Positions 5,994-7,822 of a stretch of 7,822 nucleotides of DNA are shown in pieces. The DNA is from Caldithrix sp. (lineage in GTDB: Bacteria; KSB1; UBA2214; DYKH01). The notes beneath the pieces were generated by a model. That model was given only the letters and a program-made list of their open reading frames with translations. It ran no database searches and was not told the DNA's origin. The position numbers and the translations under genes are program-made. Position 1 is the stretch's first letter, and every line of letters begins with the position of its first letter. The stretch covers positions 1-7,822 of the forward strand of contig DYKH01000172.1 in assembly GCA_020722685.1 (NCBI GenBank). Reading direction: 5' to 3'.

Positions 5994-7822
5994 ATAATCA
6001 TCCTCAGCACAGGCGCTCACAGAAAAATAGTAATCGTGATCGTCGTAATACATCGTCTCCACAGAGCCAACTCAGCCCCTGCCCGCAGGGAATCTCGGAA
6101 AGTTCAATGTTGGCTATTTCCGCTCCCTATAATTTCGTTCCTTTGTCCGGTTGGGTTCATCTGCCCGAATGGGGCAAGACCGTCTCGCATGACTGGCCTT
6201 TTCAGGATGGTGTCAGTGGTGAAATCGCCTACACCATACATGCCAACAGCCCATTATTAGTCGGCGGTAAGCAGTGCAAAGCCAAAAGTGACACGCCCGG
6301 TGAAGTCCACCCTTTTTGTCTTCCCGATGGACGCTTTGCCATCCCCGGCTCCAGTATCAAAGGGATGTTGCGTGCGGTGGTAGAAATTGCCAGCTTCGGG
6401 CGCATGCGCATGGTGGACAGTCAGCGTCCGGGCCTACGTGATATCAGTGGTCCATTCGTAAAAAAATCATATACCGATCGGGTACGAGGTAGGGTTAAGA
6501 CGGGATTCTTGAGACAGGCTGACGGAAAAAACCACATAATCCCCTGCCGCATGATCAGGCTTGAGCATCGGACTTTAGAGAATGTATTAAATGTAAGCGA
6601 ACCGATTTTTAAAGCGAGAACCAGTGTCAAGGATAAATACAAGGTTTGGCAGGAAGCTTGTCGCAGAAATAACTTTGATTCACAAGTTATCACCTTTGAT
6701 ATAGGCTCAGATGATGCGATGAATTTGTTCAAAGGAACCATCAAGGGCGTGCCGGTATTCACCGGGCAAATCTCCGATAGTACCAGACCAAAAGGGAAAC
6801 ATAGGGATTTTATTTTCTATGAGCCAAATGAGAGCAAAAAACGTGAAGTCGATATGAACGAATGGCGGGATTTCCTGCAGATTCACGGCGATGAAAACGA
6901 AAAATCAGATATGTCTTGGCCTGGATACTGGAAAAAACAATACCGGGGGGGGCGCGATGTTCCGGTATTCTATGTGGATCATGGTGATCGCATCCACATC
7001 GGCTTGGCCTACATGCCCAAGCTGGCAGGCGATTTTTCGACTTTGGATATGATCAAGCATGCATCTCCGGAGCACTGCAATATGCCTGGAATAGAGTATG
7101 GATATGATTTTTCCGATCTGCTTTTTGGATGTACTGGTGAGCTTCAGGAAGACGCTTTACGCGGGCGGGTCAGTTGTGAAACGGCTATTGCCACCCAAAA
7201 TCCCAAAGTACAAAAGCAGCCAAGTACTATCTTGAATGGGCCGAAACCGACCTATTTCCCGAACTATCTAACACAAAAGACGGACATTAAAGGGCTCAGG
7301 TTGTCAGGAGAACAGTACGCAACCTATGTCGAAACTCCAGAGTCCAGAGATACGACTCTACGCGGTTTTAAACGTTATCCGGCCCGTCCAAGGGAAAAGA
7401 GCCAGGTTCAAGCACTGACGCCAGAGCAAAAAACCAACAATAATGTCCAGGTTGTTTTGCATACCCTCCCAGCCGATACCGAATTTAAGGGACGAATCAT
7501 TTTTCATAACCTTAAGCCTCAAGAACTTGGTGCGCTACTTTGGGCCATCAGCTTGGATGGTAATTCCGCTTTACATCACGGATTAGGTATGGGGAAAGCC
7601 TTCGGTTTTGGACAAATCGCCATTGCTATAGATGCAGAGTCCAGCAGTATCATTCCAAATGACCCCCACCAGGCAGCATCGTCACTCCATCCCGAGCTTC
7701 AAAAACAATATCGTCAGTGTTTTGAGGAACATATGGAGCAATCCGCAACCCGGTCAGGTGGTTGGCGTGGCTCGCCACAGATCGCAAACCTGCTCGCTAT
7801 GGCTGATCCATTTGCGGAGGAG
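5990..7822 (+). CDS. Cas7 with insertion (TIGR03986-type RAMP), partial at the right edge
   Basis: The reading frame from GTG 5990 stays open for 611 codons to the window edge with no stop, so the C-terminus is missing. This is a large RAMP of the type named TIGR03986 / Cas7-insertion, expected to be the crRNA 3'-side Cas7 of the complex. Residues 1-39 are a Ser/Asn/Gln/Arg-rich, basic, probably disordered tail. The RAMP fold follows: LLVGGKQCKAKSD (D101 a candidate catalytic residue), PGSSIKGMLR at 119-128, then a long insertion of roughly 145-370. The family features then resume: DLLFG, LRGRVS, ILNGPKPTYFPNYL, LRGFKRY at 457-463, FHNLKPQELGALLWA and the glycine loop HGLGMGKAFGFG at 530-541. 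The insertion is lower in GC (about 35-50% per line) than the flanks. A run of eight G lies at 6945-6952 and is in frame as given. GTG start and GTGA overlap fit coupling to Csx19. Confidence 0.88.
   Translation, partial: MNNHPQHRRSQKNSNRDRRNTSSPQSQLSPCPQGISESSMLAISAPYNFVPLSGWVHLPEWGKTVSHDWPFQDGVSGEIAYTIHANSPLLVGGKQCKAKSDTPGEVHPFCLPDGRFAIPGSSIKGMLRAVVEIASFGRMRMVDSQRPGLRDISGPFVKKSYTDRVRGRVKTGFLRQADGKNHIIPCRMIRLEHRTLENVLNVSEPIFKARTSVKDKYKVWQEACRRNNFDSQVITFDIGSDDAMNLFKGTIKGVPVFTGQISDSTRPKGKHRDFIFYEPNESKKREVDMNEWRDFLQIHGDENEKSDMSWPGYWKKQYRGGRDVPVFYVDHGDRIHIGLAYMPKLAGDFSTLDMIKHASPEHCNMPGIEYGYDFSDLLFGCTGELQEDALRGRVSCETAIATQNPKVQKQPSTILNGPKPTYFPNYLTQKTDIKGLRLSGEQYATYVETPESRDTTLRGFKRYPARPREKSQVQALTPEQKTNNNVQVVLHTLPADTEFKGRIIFHNLKPQELGALLWAISLDGNSALHHGLGMGKAFGFGQIAIAIDAESSSIIPNDPHQAASSLHPELQKQYRQCFEEHMEQSATRSGGWRGSPQIANLLAMADPFAEE
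6945..6952 (+). repeat. Homopolymeric G8 tract inside the Cas7-insertion gene
   Basis: Eight consecutive G follow a six-A run (6932-6937) in the insertion part of the gene. As sequenced the frame continues into a normal-looking protein (VPVFYVDHGDRIHIGLAYMP). Such tracts are prone to slippage in replication and to sequencing error, so a one-base change here would truncate the protein. Confidence 0.6.

Noticed and set aside
6421..6762. 113-codon minus-strand frame in the region where the last gene is
   Set aside because: The + frame from GTG 5990 is continuous through this region with family motifs on both sides, so the antisense frame is a shadow.
1..7822. CRISPR array or transposon ends
   Set aside because: I saw no evenly spaced direct repeats of 25-40 bases and no terminal inverted repeats; the window is nearly all coding.

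Overview
The window is almost wholly taken up by one co-directional six-gene operon (+ strand, 223 to the right edge). I read it as the effector module of a type III-D CRISPR-Cas system, closest in composition to the III-Dv / III-D2 group: cas10, a single Cas7 RAMP, a Cas5-type Csx10 with a Cas11-like C-terminal part, a tandem double Cas7 (Cas7-2x), Csx19, and a large RAMP of the TIGR03986 'Cas7 with insertion' type that runs off the right edge. All family assignments come from motifs read by eye (G-rich RAMP loops, PGSxxxG motifs, the Cas10 palm motif). No database search was possible.

Layout: 1-222 is non-coding or at most the tail of an unknown gene, and holds a weak dyad and a short direct repeat. 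223-1902 is cas10. 1899-2528 is Cas7. 2525-4042 is Csx10 (Cas5-Cas11). 4042-5493 is Cas7-2x. 5490-5993 is Csx19. 5990-7822 is Cas7-insertion, GTG start, no stop inside the window. Every junction overlaps by 1 or 4 bases (ATGA, TAATG or GTGA), with a Shine-Dalgarno-like sequence before each start, so the genes should be made as one translationally coupled set and assemble into one complex.

How they should work together (family knowledge plus inference): the Cas7 domains line up along a crRNA and hold the target RNA. Several carry an aspartate at the position used by Csm3-type subunits to cut RNA. Csx10 would cap the crRNA 5' handle and Cas11 would line the belly of the complex. Cas10 has no HD nuclease domain but keeps a polymerase/cyclase palm with GGED in place of GGDD, so any second output would be cyclic oligoadenylate rather than DNA cutting. 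No Cas6, Cas1/Cas2, CRISPR array, CARF effector or reverse transcriptase lies in the window, so those would have to be outside it or supplied in trans.

The most interesting point is architectural. Read in order, the genes give Cas7 | Cas5-Cas11 | Cas7-Cas7 | Csx19 | Cas7-insertion. This is nearly the domain order of the single-protein type III-E effector (gRAMP/Cas7-11), and matches III-Dv except that the first Cas7 is separate rather than fused to Cas5-Cas11.

Organism: base composition is near 50% GC in the few lines I counted, with strong GGAG-type Shine-Dalgarno sites and compact overlapping genes. That fits a mesophilic Gram-negative bacterium, perhaps a proteobacterium, but the sequence does not settle the taxon or whether this is chromosome or plasmid.
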